A stretch of 64,000 nt of DNA from Mycobacterium sp. D16Q14 (lineage in GTDB: Bacteria > Actinomycetota > Actinomycetes > Mycobacteriales > Mycobacteriaceae), in the NCBI GenBank assembly GCA_002013415.1, contig MAEX01000013.1:1-64000 (forward strand), written 5' to 3'. Numbering within the stretch: position 1 is the first letter of the stretch; the number at the start of each line of letters is the position of its first letter. Positions 27,967-35,899 of the stretch are shown in pieces. A model generated the notes under the pieces. It searched no databases, was not told where the DNA came from, and saw only the letters and a list, made by a program, of their open reading frames with translations. Made by a program: the position numbers and the translations under genes.

Positions 27967-28530
27967 TCAGACGGATCGTCCGCTCAGCGCGGCCAGCCTC
28001 TCGAGTACCGGTGCGTTCGCGGCGACGGGCTGCGGGGTGCCGAACTTGCCGGACCGCGCGAATGCTCCCGCACGTTTCTCGACGAAGCCCAATGCGTCCT
28101 CGACGAGGTCGGCGGGCAGATTCGCGGGAATGCCGGTGGTCTGTGCCAGGTCCCAGCCGTGGGTCAACAGATCGGCCATGCGGACCTGTAGCTGCCTGTC
28201 GCCGGTGGTGTGCGCGAACGGGCCGGGGTAGGTCTGCTCGAGCACACCCGGAAGCGTCAGCGCGTCACTCAACGCCTGCGTTGACTGCTGGTATGCGATC
28301 ACGGGATCTTCGCCAGTGCCGCCGCTGGGCCCGCCGAAGCGCGCTGCCAGGGAGTAGTTCACCTCGACGAGGTGGTTCACCAACTGGCGCAGGTTCCACT
28401 CGGTACAGGGCGTCGGGGCGTCCCATTGGTCTGGACGCACGGCCGCGATCAGTGCCTCGATGGCCGCCGAGGCCCGCAGGAAGTCGTCGGCGGGCCTCGG
28501 CGGCGTGTGATCTTCTTCGCTCGCGCTCAT
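27967..28530 (-). CDS. TIGR03086-family metal-binding protein (DinB-like)
   Basis: 187 aa from ATG 28530. It is a four-helix mycothiol-maleylpyruvate-isomerase-type protein: WDAPTPCTEWNLRQLVNHLVEVNYSLAARFGG in outline is the signature with the first metal His, and RMADLLTHGWDLAQTTG supplies the last. The enclosing frame runs upstream to 29178, but that part overlaps the thioesterase gene. The start shares one base with the thioesterase stop, so the two form an operon under the TetR gene next door. The enzymatic role is unknown; relatives use mycothiol. Confidence 0.85.
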   Translation of the reverse strand: MSASEEDHTPPRPADDFLRASAAIEALIAAVRPDQWDAPTPCTEWNLRQLVNHLVEVNYSLAARFGGPSGGTGEDPVIAYQQSTQALSDALTLPGVLEQTYPGPFAHTTGDRQLQVRMADLLTHGWDLAQTTGIPANLPADLVEDALGFVEKRAGAFARSGKFGTPQPVAANAPVLERLAALSGRSV

Positions 28531-28970
28531 CAGCGGTACACCATGACCGTGGTGGTGCCATGCGCGACCAGCCTGCCCTGGGAGTCGACCACCTTGCCCT
28601 CTGCCGTCGCCACCCGGCGGCCGGGATGCAGGACATTGCCCGTCGCGATCAGCCGCTCGCCGTCCGTGGAGACAGTCCGGACATAGTTGACCTTGAGTTC
28701 GAGTGTCCCGTAGCCGATTCCGGGCTCCAGAGTGGAGTGCACGGCGCAGCCCAACACGGAGTCGAGCAGCGTCGCGCAGATCCCGCCGTGCAGAGTGCCG
28801 AGCGGATTGGCGAACTCGGGCCGGGTCACCACGCTGAAGGACACCGAGCCGAATTCGATCTCCTCCATCTGCATCCCGAGCAGACGCCCGATGGGCGGCA
28901 TCCCATCGGATGTCCCGCCCATGCTGCGCAGCAGCTCGAGTCCGGTCAGATTCTCGATTTCCGTGGTCAT
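28530..28970 (-). CDS. PaaI-family thioesterase
   Basis: 146 aa from ATG 28970 (MTTEIENLTG). It is a single hot-dog domain: the active-site region is FANPLGTLHGGICATLLDSVLGCA, with the HGG turn and the helix after it, and the family strand TLELKVNYVRTV follows. It hydrolyses an acyl- or aryl-CoA. It is the first gene of the leftward pair with the DinB-like protein. It is divergent from a TetR gene across two operator-like sites and is probably repressed by that protein. Confidence 0.88.
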   Translation of the reverse strand: MTTEIENLTGLELLRSMGGTSDGMPPIGRLLGMQMEEIEFGSVSFSVVTRPEFANPLGTLHGGICATLLDSVLGCAVHSTLEPGIGYGTLELKVNYVRTVSTDGERLIATGNVLHPGRRVATAEGKVVDSQGRLVAHGTTTVMVYR

Positions 28971-28985
28971 GGCCACCCTTCCGCG

Positions 28986-29038
28986 TAGACTGATTGGTCC
29001 ATACCGACGGTAGCAGGATATGGACCGACTGGTCCATG
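28986..29038. promoter_or_regulatory. Two operator-like dyads for the TetR at 29057
   Basis: ATGGACC (29020-29026) and GGTCCAT (29031-29037) form a perfect 7-bp dyad with a 4-bp spacer. A second, weaker copy, TAGAC-TGAT-TGGTCCATA, lies at 28986-29003. Both are in the gap between the thioesterase start (28970) and the TetR start (29057). The shape fits a LmrA/YxaF-type TetR protein controlling both directions. Confidence 0.65.
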
Positions 29039-29056
29039 CTGAGTGAGGAGGCCGGG

Positions 29057-29620
29057 GTGACGACGGGTCCACGGCAGCGTCTGATAGACAACGCGATCGT
29101 CATGATGCGCGAGCGCGGTGTGCACGCGACGGGCCTTGCTGACCTGCTCAAACGCAGCGGCACCGCGCGTAACTCCATCTACCAGCACTTCCCGGAGGGC
29201 AAGGCGGAGCTCCTGGCGGCGGCCGAGCTCGCGGCGGCCGAGCTCGCCAACGGATTCCTCGACGCGCTGCGGGCCCGCGGAGACGCCGAGTACCTCATCA
29301 CCAAGTTCGTCGCCTGGTGGGTCAATCAGCTCGAGACTCATGACTTCGACACCGGTTGCCCGCATGCCGCGGCCGCGCTCGCCGGCCCGGGGGAGGCGCA
29401 GATCCGCGCGGCGGCCAACGATGCCTTTATGGGGATGCGCGCCCGGCTGGCGGAATCCTTCCGGGATTCGGGGGTGACCGATGGCGCCGAGTCCCTCGCC
29501 TCGCTGACGGTCAGCGCGATCGAGGGGGCGCTACTGCAGGCGCAGGCCGCGCACTCGGTGCAACCGCTGCGCGACGTTGAGCATGAACTGATCTCGCTCC
29601 TGCGCGCTCGGCGGCAGTGA
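29057..29620 (+). CDS. TetR-family regulator (LmrA/YxaF type)
   Basis: 187 aa from GTG 29057, with GAGGAGG five bases upstream; an ATG at 29036 lies inside the operator and is less likely. The HTH covers residues about 8-50: NAIVMMRERGVHATGLADLLKRSGTARNSIYQHFPEGKAELL in outline; the GTARNSIYQHFPxGK recognition helix is typical of the LmrA/YxaF/AcuR group. The C-terminal domain carries GCPHAAAALAG. It should repress the divergent thioesterase/DinB-like operon and itself by binding the dyads at 28986-29038. The inducer is unknown. Confidence 0.88.
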   Translation: MTTGPRQRLIDNAIVMMRERGVHATGLADLLKRSGTARNSIYQHFPEGKAELLAAAELAAAELANGFLDALRARGDAEYLITKFVAWWVNQLETHDFDTGCPHAAAALAGPGEAQIRAAANDAFMGMRARLAESFRDSGVTDGAESLASLTVSAIEGALLQAQAAHSVQPLRDVEHELISLLRARRQ

Positions 29621-29632
29621 GGGCGAAAGACC

Positions 29633-29998
29633 TTATTCCGCTTCGATTTCCGTGAGGTCGGTGGCGACGTGGAACGGGGGAGTGCTCTTCCCGATCACTC
29701 GGTACCGGTTCCATGGGTCGGGATCGCCGATGAAGGCATCCCGGGCGCTGTGAGAAGTGCGAATCGTGGCCTTCACCCGTGCCTCGTCACCGATGATCGC
29801 GGTCAGCTGTTCGTTCGGCCTGATGCGGCCGATCCACCGATAAATGCCGTCGATCGGCTCGCTGTACCCCTTGAGCTCCAGCTCGACCGGGACGTCGACA
29901 CCACGAACGCTCACCGTTGCCTCGCCGATGTAGTCCGAATCGTCATGCGGGCTGTGTGTGAAGACGCTGTTGGTGTCGTCCTGTCGGGGAAGGCTCAT
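29633..29998 (-). CDS. DUF4873 protein
   Basis: 121 aa from ATG 29998 (MSLPRQDD). The body is a beta-rich domain of the DUF4873 type: GEATVSVRGVDVPVELELKGYSEPIDGIYRWIGRI in outline, then ATIRTSHSARDAFIGDPDPWNRYRVIGKSTPPF in outline. DUF4873 domains usually accompany, or are fused to, flavin monooxygenases. Here the gene is divergent from a diiron-like gene and close to a Baeyer-Villiger-type monooxygenase. A 16-bp box shared with the diiron gene at 31209 lies upstream. It likely binds a ligand or assists the oxidative cluster. Confidence 0.78.
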   Translation of the reverse strand: MSLPRQDDTNSVFTHSPHDDSDYIGEATVSVRGVDVPVELELKGYSEPIDGIYRWIGRIRPNEQLTAIIGDEARVKATIRTSHSARDAFIGDPDPWNRYRVIGKSTPPFHVATDLTEIEAE

Positions 29999-30031
29999 GA
30001 TTCTCCGTCCGGCTTGGTTGCCTCTTGACAA

Positions 30032-30048
30032 TCGGGACGCCGTCCCGA
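30032..30048. promoter_or_regulatory. Perfect 7-bp dyad upstream of the DUF4873 gene
   Basis: TCGGGAC (30032-30038), spacer GCC, GTCCCGA (30042-30048). It lies 34 bp upstream of the DUF4873 start and about 85 bp upstream of the divergent diiron-like gene. It fits a TetR-type operator; no regulator of the cluster is encoded right beside it. Confidence 0.5.
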
Positions 30049-30076
30049 CAAACTCGCTGACATATTCGTAACAAAG

Positions 30077-30092
30077 AGTACCCCATACTTTT
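30077..30092 (-). promoter_or_regulatory. 16-bp box, copy 1
   Basis: On the minus strand this reads AAAAGTA-TG-GGGTACT. The same box with AC in the middle occurs at 31160-31175 before the second diiron gene. It is placed between the divergent DUF4873 (29998) and diiron-like (30134) genes and could serve both. Confidence 0.6.
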
Positions 30093-30133
30093 GGATACGG
30101 ATATTCAATCTTGGCTGACCAGAAGGCGATGAC

Positions 30134-31117
30134 GTGACGTCCAGCAGTTACAAAGACATCAACTACACCGACTACGACTTCAGGCCGGCTACCACGGTCG
30201 ATGGCGGGATTCCTGAGCGCAGGCGCCGGGTGGGTGATCGGCTCAAGACGGCCCGGCGACTGCTCTTCGAGGCCACGGAGCTCAGCTACGACCCCGAGCT
30301 GGATATCGACTGGGATGCGCCCCTGGACTCGGGGATGCACTGGCTGGCCGCCCAGCAGGTATCGCTCTACGGCACCCCGGAGTGGGACGTGCTTTCGGCT
30401 GAGCAGCGCGGTGAGCTGGCGCGCCAGGAGCTGGTCAGCCTGCTGAGCTTCGTCGTGGATGCCCAGGGCGCGCTGGCATCGCTGATGTTCCGCGACGTCA
30501 TCGAAGGCAACACCCTGACCGACGATTACACCCGTTTCCTCCTCGCCAGCGTCCGCGATATCAGCCGTAACGCCACCATGGTCGGCCGGCTGATCAACAA
30601 GACGGGGTTGGAGCTGCAGCCCGCTCCGATGGCGGTGCAGCGCCTTCAGCGGTTCTTTGTGCCACTCATCCCACACGGTCCGCTCGGACGCGGATTCGTC
30701 CTCCTGCTCCAGCGGTTGATCCATCAGTTGATGTGTGAGCTTGAGGCTGACGAACAGGCCCAGCCCGTGGTCCGGCAGGTCGCGAAGATCTGCGTTCTGG
30801 TCGGCCGTCGCCAGCTTGAGTTCGCCGAGGATGAGCTCTACCGCGCCGTGGATGCGCGCAGGTATCTCCCGCCGGCGTTGGCCGATGTCTCGGCCGCGCT
30901 ACTGACGGTCTTGGCGACGTCCTTGATCGTGCGCTCGCCGGTGTACCGCAGCGTGGGGTTGACCGAGCGGGCGGGTCGCAGAGCGGCCGCCCGCGGCGAG
31001 AACGGCCGCTATCGGAACACGGTGCTGCTGCGGCGCTACTTCGACGTCGCCCAGGACGCGGGCATGTTCAGAACCGGTGCTGCGCGGGCGATTCTCAGAG
31101 GTCGAGGGCTCCTGTGA
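30134..31117 (+). CDS. AurF-like diiron protein that has lost its metal ligands
   Basis: A 327-aa tandem paralogue of the protein at 31209, alignable over its whole length (both share a DRxKTAxRLL segment and the DIDWDAP, SLYGTxxWD and GRLxNK elements). The neighbour keeps all AurF-type iron ligands; here they are replaced: Glu101 by Gln111, the EARH pair by Ile143 and Asn146, the next Glu pair by Gln193/Arg194, and the last H-x3-E-x2-H triad by Cys220, Gly224 and Gln227. It is therefore not a diiron oxygenase and may be a structural or regulatory partner of its neighbour. The reading frame is intact, with no sign of decay. It starts at GTG 30134. Confidence 0.85.
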   Translation: MTSSSYKDINYTDYDFRPATTVDGGIPERRRRVGDRLKTARRLLFEATELSYDPELDIDWDAPLDSGMHWLAAQQVSLYGTPEWDVLSAEQRGELARQELVSLLSFVVDAQGALASLMFRDVIEGNTLTDDYTRFLLASVRDISRNATMVGRLINKTGLELQPAPMAVQRLQRFFVPLIPHGPLGRGFVLLLQRLIHQLMCELEADEQAQPVVRQVAKICVLVGRRQLEFAEDELYRAVDARRYLPPALADVSAALLTVLATSLIVRSPVYRSVGLTERAGRRAAARGENGRYRNTVLLRRYFDVAQDAGMFRTGAARAILRGRGLL

Positions 31118-31130
31118 CCTCGCTGGGGGA

Positions 31131-31175
31131 TTGACAAACGACAGTGCGAGCATGAAACTAAAAGTAACGGGTACT
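31131..31175 (+). promoter_or_regulatory. Promoter-like region with 16-bp box, copy 2
   Basis: TTGACA at 31131-31136 is a good -35. The box AAAAGTA-AC-GGGTACT (31160-31175) overlaps the expected -10/start region and matches the box at 30077-30092 at 14 of 16 positions. A repressor binding here would block the diiron-monooxygenase operon. GAAAGTAA follows, repeating part of the box. Confidence 0.6.
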
Positions 31176-31208
31176 GAAAGTAATGCATAAACTTGGAGGG
31201 CGGGATCA

Positions 31209-32192
31209 ATGACGACCATCGACCAACCGACGGCCCTGCACGAGGCGGGAGCCTCGTCGGTACGGGGTAAGACTGTGGGCGACCGGCAAAAGACAGCGCA
31301 ACGACTGCTGCGCTCGGCCGCGGAGCGTGCCTATGACGGCGAGGTTGACATCGACTGGGACGCCCCGGTGGTGCCCGGCTTGTACTGGGCCACGCCGCGC
31401 CGAACGTCGCTGTATGGCACCAAGTTGTGGGACAAGCTGACTCAGGATCAGCGCATCGAACTGACGCGTCACGAGCTCGGCTCCGTGTTGAGCTTCGGCA
31501 TCTACGTCGAGACCGGTCTCAGCGCCATGCTGTGGCGGCAGGTTGTGGAGCAGAACGGGGGAGCGACTGATCACGGCCGTTACGCGTTGACCGAGATCAG
31601 CGAGGAAGCGCGGCACTCCACCATGTTTGGCCGCCTGGTGAACAAGCTCGGCATTGAGCCGTACACCTATCCCAAGTTTGCGACGCGCGTCATCCGGCTC
31701 CTCGGTTTGGTGCCGCTGGGCCCCTCAGGGCTTGGCACCCTGCTGCTGGTCGAGGAGGTCCTGGACCGCGCGCAGCGCGAGACGATGATGGATGAGACGG
31801 TGCAGCCGCACGCTCGTCAGCTCATGAAGATTCACGTGCTGGAAGAGGCGCGGCATATCACTTATGCGCGTGAGGAACTGGTGCGACAGATCGCCGAGCG
31901 GGGGCCAGTCTCCAACGCTTTCCACCGTGCGGTCTTCGCCCTCTCGGTGATCGGCATCTATCCAGTGCTCTTCAACCCCAAGGCGTACCGGTCGGTGGGT
32001 ATTCATCCCCTGCGCGGCATGTTCACGTTCCTCACCTCGCCGAACTATCGCGAGAATGCGACGTGGGTGTCGGAGCCGCTGATGCGCTTCATGCACGAGA
32101 TCGGTTTCCTGGACGGCAAATTCACCGGCCGGCTGTTGCGGATGTCGCGGGCGATGCCGGACGACATCCTGGCCGAGATCAAGGCGCGGTAA
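31209..32192 (+). CDS. AurF-like diiron oxygenase
   Basis: A 327-aa diiron protein. The ligand set of p-aminobenzoate N-oxygenase AurF can be read with its usual spacing: Glu101 (YVETG), Glu133 and His136 (SEEARHS), Glu182/183 (VEEV), His209, Glu213 and His216 (KIHVLEEARHI). The family oxidises amines or C-H groups with O2. A GGAGGG ribosome site precedes ATG 31209. It is followed by a flavin monooxygenase, an SDR and a ferredoxin-reductase-type protein that could supply electrons. It forms a tandem pair with the ligand-free paralogue upstream. Substrate unknown; a lipid or alkane-type substrate would fit the neighbours. Confidence 0.88.
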   Translation: MTTIDQPTALHEAGASSVRGKTVGDRQKTAQRLLRSAAERAYDGEVDIDWDAPVVPGLYWATPRRTSLYGTKLWDKLTQDQRIELTRHELGSVLSFGIYVETGLSAMLWRQVVEQNGGATDHGRYALTEISEEARHSTMFGRLVNKLGIEPYTYPKFATRVIRLLGLVPLGPSGLGTLLLVEEVLDRAQRETMMDETVQPHARQLMKIHVLEEARHITYAREELVRQIAERGPVSNAFHRAVFALSVIGIYPVLFNPKAYRSVGIHPLRGMFTFLTSPNYRENATWVSEPLMRFMHEIGFLDGKFTGRLLRMSRAMPDDILAEIKAR

Positions 32193-32283
32193 GCGCCGCA
32201 GAGAACTGGCTCGTTGCCGGTGGCAATGAGCCAGTTCTGCCGTGTCAAGGGTCCACCTTCGAAAGAGAAAGCGATTGCGCCAC

Positions 32284-33888
32284 ATGACTGTTACCGATAC
32301 ACCGTCCGAAGAGCGGCAGCCAGACACTGTGGTCGAGGGCGGCCGGTCGGAGCCCATCCGTGTTCGTGCGCTGATTGTCGGCACCGGCTTCTCGGGTATC
32401 GGCGCGGCGATCGCGCTGCAGAAGATGGGGGTGCCCTTCCTCATCCTGGAAAAGGCCGGTGAAATGGGCGGCACCTGGCGCGACAACACCTATCCCGGTG
32501 CGGCGTGCGATGTGCCCACCCACCTGTATTCGTTCTCCTTCGAGCCGCGCTCGAACTGGGAACAGCTCTTCTCCCGGCAGCCCGAGATCTTCGACTACCT
32601 CAAGGAAGTCGCCGCCAAATATGGTCTGTATCGGCACGTCGCTTTCAATACGCGCGTCACCCGCGGGTATTGGGATGACAGCGAGTACCGCTGGCATGTG
32701 TTCACCGAGAGCGGGCAGGAATACATCTGTCAGTTCCTTATCTCCGGGGTCGGTGCCCTGCACATCCCGAGCATCCCGGAGATCGAGGGCCTGGATGGCT
32801 TCGAGGGGCCGGTCTTTCATTCCGCGCAGTGGAACCACGACTTCGGCCTGGCCGGCAAGAAGGTTGCCGTTATCGGTACGGGCGCCAGTGCTATTCAGTT
32901 CGTCCCTGAGATCGTCGGCCAGGTTGGCGAACTGAAGCTGTTCCAGCGCACCGCACCGTGGGTATTGCCACGCACCAATATCGAGTTCAGCTCGGTGGCC
33001 AAGCGTGCGTTTGCGAACATCCCGGGTTTGCGTGCGCTGTTCCGCAGCGGCATGTACTTCGGCGCTGAAGCCGGTGCGTACGCGATGAACCGGCGCCCCG
33101 CCCTTCTCAAAGGTGTTGAGCTGCTGGGCCGTGCGTACATCAAGAGCCAGATCTCGGATCCGGAAGTGCGCCGCAAGGTGACACCCGATTACCGCGCCGG
33201 ATGCAAACGGCTCCTGGGGTCGGCGACGTACTACAAGGCCATCGAGAACTCGAAGACGGAACTGGTCACCGAGTCCATCGCGCGGGTGACCGCCGACGGC
33301 GTCGTCACCAGCGACGGGATTGAGCGCAAGGTCGACGCCATCATCTTCGGTACCGGATTTCACGTCACCGACTCGTACAAGTACCTGGATCTGAAGGGGC
33401 AGAACGGGGAGGACCTCGGCGACCGCTGGTCACGGGAGGGCGTCACCGCCCACCGCGGAATCACCATCGCCGGCATGCCCAACCTCTTCTTCCTCTTGGG
33501 TCCCAACACCGGGTTGGGCCACAACTCGATCGTGTTCATGATCGAGTCGCAGATCCACTACGTCACCGAGGCGATCAAACACATCGATGCGGCCTACGCC
33601 CAGGCGATCGTGCCCACCCGCGAAGCCCAGGACCGGTTCAACGCCGAAGTGCAGCGCAAGCTGCAGGGCTCGGTCTGGAACAACGGTGGCTGCCAGAGCT
33701 GGTACTTGGACGAGCATGGCAAGAATCGGACGCTATGGTCGGGATTCACCTTCGAATACTGGTCGCAGACAAGAAAAGTGGACCCCACCGAGTACGAGTT
33801 CGAGGGTGCGGTGCCTCCGGCCGTACGCAAGACCGTCCCGCTCGCAGACGGCCCCCGGCAGACCTCGCCGAGTATGGCCGCGAACTAG
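32284..33888 (+). CDS. Flavin monooxygenase, Baeyer-Villiger type
   Basis: 534 aa from ATG 32284. The first Rossmann motif is IVGTGFSGIGAAIAL, followed by GGTWRDNTYPGAACDVPTHLYSFSF (typical of class B monooxygenases), the fingerprint-like FEGPVFHSAQWNHD, and the NADPH motif VIGTGASAIQ. Similar proteins (EthA, MymA types) add oxygen to ketones or sulphur compounds using NADPH and O2. It lies 91 bp after the diiron gene and 29 bp before an SDR, which could provide the ketone. Cytoplasmic. Substrate not visible. Confidence 0.92.
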   Translation: MTVTDTPSEERQPDTVVEGGRSEPIRVRALIVGTGFSGIGAAIALQKMGVPFLILEKAGEMGGTWRDNTYPGAACDVPTHLYSFSFEPRSNWEQLFSRQPEIFDYLKEVAAKYGLYRHVAFNTRVTRGYWDDSEYRWHVFTESGQEYICQFLISGVGALHIPSIPEIEGLDGFEGPVFHSAQWNHDFGLAGKKVAVIGTGASAIQFVPEIVGQVGELKLFQRTAPWVLPRTNIEFSSVAKRAFANIPGLRALFRSGMYFGAEAGAYAMNRRPALLKGVELLGRAYIKSQISDPEVRRKVTPDYRAGCKRLLGSATYYKAIENSKTELVTESIARVTADGVVTSDGIERKVDAIIFGTGFHVTDSYKYLDLKGQNGEDLGDRWSREGVTAHRGITIAGMPNLFFLLGPNTGLGHNSIVFMIESQIHYVTEAIKHIDAAYAQAIVPTREAQDRFNAEVQRKLQGSVWNNGGCQSWYLDEHGKNRTLWSGFTFEYWSQTRKVDPTEYEFEGAVPPAVRKTVPLADGPRQTSPSMAAN

Positions 33889-33917
33889 GCCACCCGCCCA
33901 ACAGAAGCGAGAAAACG

Positions 33918-34781
33918 ATGAAAAACTTCGATAACAAGGTCGCCGTAATCACCGGTGCCGGTTCGGGTATCGGCCGCAGCCTGGCCTTGACGCTGGCCCA
34001 GCGCGGAGCGCGTTTGGCGCTCTCGGACATCGACACCGCCGGGGTGGCCGATACCGCCGGGCGCTGTGAGAAGGCGGGCGCGACCGCCATCCCGTTCGAA
34101 CTCGACGTTGCCGACAGGGCCGCCGTGTATGCCCACGCCGCCGATGTCAAGAACGAGTTCGGTCAGGTCAATCTGGTGTTCAACAACGCCGGGGTGGCGC
34201 TTTCTGCCGACGTCAAGGACATGGAATGGGATGACTTCGACTGGTTGATGAACATCAACTTCTGGGGTGTCGCGCACGGCACCAAGGCATTCCTGCCACA
34301 CCTCATCGAATCGGGCGACGGCCACATCGTCAACGTGTCATCGGTGTTCGGATTTATGGGCATACCCTCGCAGAGTGCCTACAACGCAGCGAAATTCGCT
34401 GTCCGTGGCTTCACCGAGGCGCTGCGGCAGGAGATCCGGGCGGCAAAGTATCCCGTCGGCGTCACCTGTGTGCACCCCGGCGGGATCAAGACCAACATCG
34501 CCTCAAGTGCGCGCGGGATCCCGGAAGGTGTTGACCGGGAAACCGTCCGAAAGGGTTTCCAGCTCGCGGCCATCACCCGGCCGGATTCGGCGGCCCGGAT
34601 CATTCTGCGGGGAGTCGAGAAGAATCGGCCCCGTGTGCTGATCGGTCCCGATGCCCGGGTGTTCGACGCCATACCGCGCATCATCGGACCGCGCTACGGG
34701 GACCTGATGGCGCCCTTCTACGGAATCGGCAAGTACGGAATCGGCAAGAAGGTCGCGGGCCGCTTCGGTATCGAACTCTAG
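33918..34781 (+). CDS. Short-chain dehydrogenase/reductase
   Basis: 287 aa from ATG 33918 (MKNFDNKVAV), with AGCGAGAAA before it; the frame extends upstream over the monooxygenase end. It is a classical SDR: ITGAGSGIGRSLAL, the NNAG motif (VFNNAGVA), a catalytic Ser in IVNVSSVFG and SAYNAAK with Tyr and Lys. It lies between the Baeyer-Villiger-type enzyme and the reductase in one operon. An alcohol-to-ketone step ahead of the monooxygenase is a reasonable role, as in the mymA operon of M. tuberculosis. Confidence 0.9.
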   Translation: MKNFDNKVAVITGAGSGIGRSLALTLAQRGARLALSDIDTAGVADTAGRCEKAGATAIPFELDVADRAAVYAHAADVKNEFGQVNLVFNNAGVALSADVKDMEWDDFDWLMNINFWGVAHGTKAFLPHLIESGDGHIVNVSSVFGFMGIPSQSAYNAAKFAVRGFTEALRQEIRAAKYPVGVTCVHPGGIKTNIASSARGIPEGVDRETVRKGFQLAAITRPDSAARIILRGVEKNRPRVLIGPDARVFDAIPRIIGPRYGDLMAPFYGIGKYGIGKKVAGRFGIEL

Positions 34782-34791
34782 GCCGCCGTCG

Positions 34792-35862
34792 ATGACAGAC
34801 ACGGTCGCGCCCGATACGCGCACAGTGACCGGAAACCCCCACGTTCACTCGCTGGAGGTCGTCGAAATCATCAGGGAAACAGGCGATGCGGTCTCCCTGG
34901 TGTTCGAAGTGCCGGACGCGCTCGCGTCTGCTTTCCGCTACCGCCCGGGCCAGTTCCTCACGCTGAAAATCCCCAGTGAGCAGACGGGCTCGGTGGCCCG
35001 CTGCTATTCGCTGTCCAGCTCGCCCCATCTCGATGACGACCTCGTCGTCACCGTCAAACGCACAGACGGCGGGTATGCGTCGAACTGGCTGTGCGACAAC
35101 GTCGTTGTCGGGGACCGCATCACCGTGCTCACCCCCTCCGGGGTCTTCGTGCCGCGTTCACTGGACGGCGACTTCTTACTGATCGCGGCGGGCAGCGGCA
35201 TCACCCCGATGCTGTCCATAGCCAAGTCGGTTCTGCTCGGCGGCGCCGGAACGGTCTACCTCTTCTACGCGAACAGGGATGAGCACAGCGTCATCTTCGG
35301 TGCCGAGATCGAAGAGATCATGGTGGAATTCCCGGACAGGCTGCGGGTGGTGCACTGGCTCGAGTCCGAACGCGGACTGCCCACCCGCGAAGCCATGGCC
35401 GAGTTGTTCGCCGCCTATCGGCGGTACAGCACGTACATCTGTGGTCCGGCGCCCTTCATGGACGGTGCCCGTGCCGCGTTATCGGCCGTCGGGATGCCTG
35501 CCCATCACATTCACGTCGAGCTGTACCAGTCGCTGACCGGCGACCCGTTCGCCGACATCGTGGTGCCGCGGGCCGGTGATGGGGACGCCGCCGAGGCGAG
35601 CGTGGAACTCGACGGCACGCAGATCACCGTCGAGTGGCCCAGGAACACTCCGCTGCTAGATGTGCTGCTGGCCCGGGGCATCGACGCGCCGTACTCGTGC
35701 CGCGAAGGCGCGTGCAGTGCCTGTGCCTGCACGGTGCGCCGCGGTGAGGTACGGATGCTCCGCAACGACACGCTGGTCGACGCTGACCTCGCCATGGGGC
35801 TGACCCTGGCCTGCCAGGCCGTTCCGGTTACGGACAGTGTCGATATCGTCTTCGATCAGTAG
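34792..35862 (+). CDS. Flavin/2Fe-2S oxygenase reductase (KshB/HmpA-like)
   Basis: A 356-aa electron-transfer protein. An FAD domain (YRPGQFLTLKIPS and RCYSLSSSP) is followed by an NAD(P)-binding domain (LIAAGSGITPMLS, YICGPAPFMDG) and a C-terminal plant-type ferredoxin with CREGACSACACTV and a last Cys in LTLACQA. It passes electrons from NAD(P)H to an oxygenase, most simply the diiron protein at 31209. It starts 10 bases after the SDR stop and closes this operon. Confidence 0.92.
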   Translation: MTDTVAPDTRTVTGNPHVHSLEVVEIIRETGDAVSLVFEVPDALASAFRYRPGQFLTLKIPSEQTGSVARCYSLSSSPHLDDDLVVTVKRTDGGYASNWLCDNVVVGDRITVLTPSGVFVPRSLDGDFLLIAAGSGITPMLSIAKSVLLGGAGTVYLFYANRDEHSVIFGAEIEEIMVEFPDRLRVVHWLESERGLPTREAMAELFAAYRRYSTYICGPAPFMDGARAALSAVGMPAHHIHVELYQSLTGDPFADIVVPRAGDGDAAEASVELDGTQITVEWPRNTPLLDVLLARGIDAPYSCREGACSACACTVRRGEVRMLRNDTLVDADLAMGLTLACQAVPVTDSVDIVFDQ

Positions 35863-35899
35863 ACGCGAGATTGCGCGCGATCTTGGATATGGTCACGGG

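Noticed and set aside
28531..29178. Upstream extension of the DinB-like frame
   Set aside because: It is the shadow of the thioesterase gene on the same strand in another frame, and the ATG at 28530 fits the family start.
29999..30724. Upstream extension of the DUF4873 frame
   Set aside because: It runs antisense to the diiron-like gene and over the promoter boxes; its composition is not protein-like.
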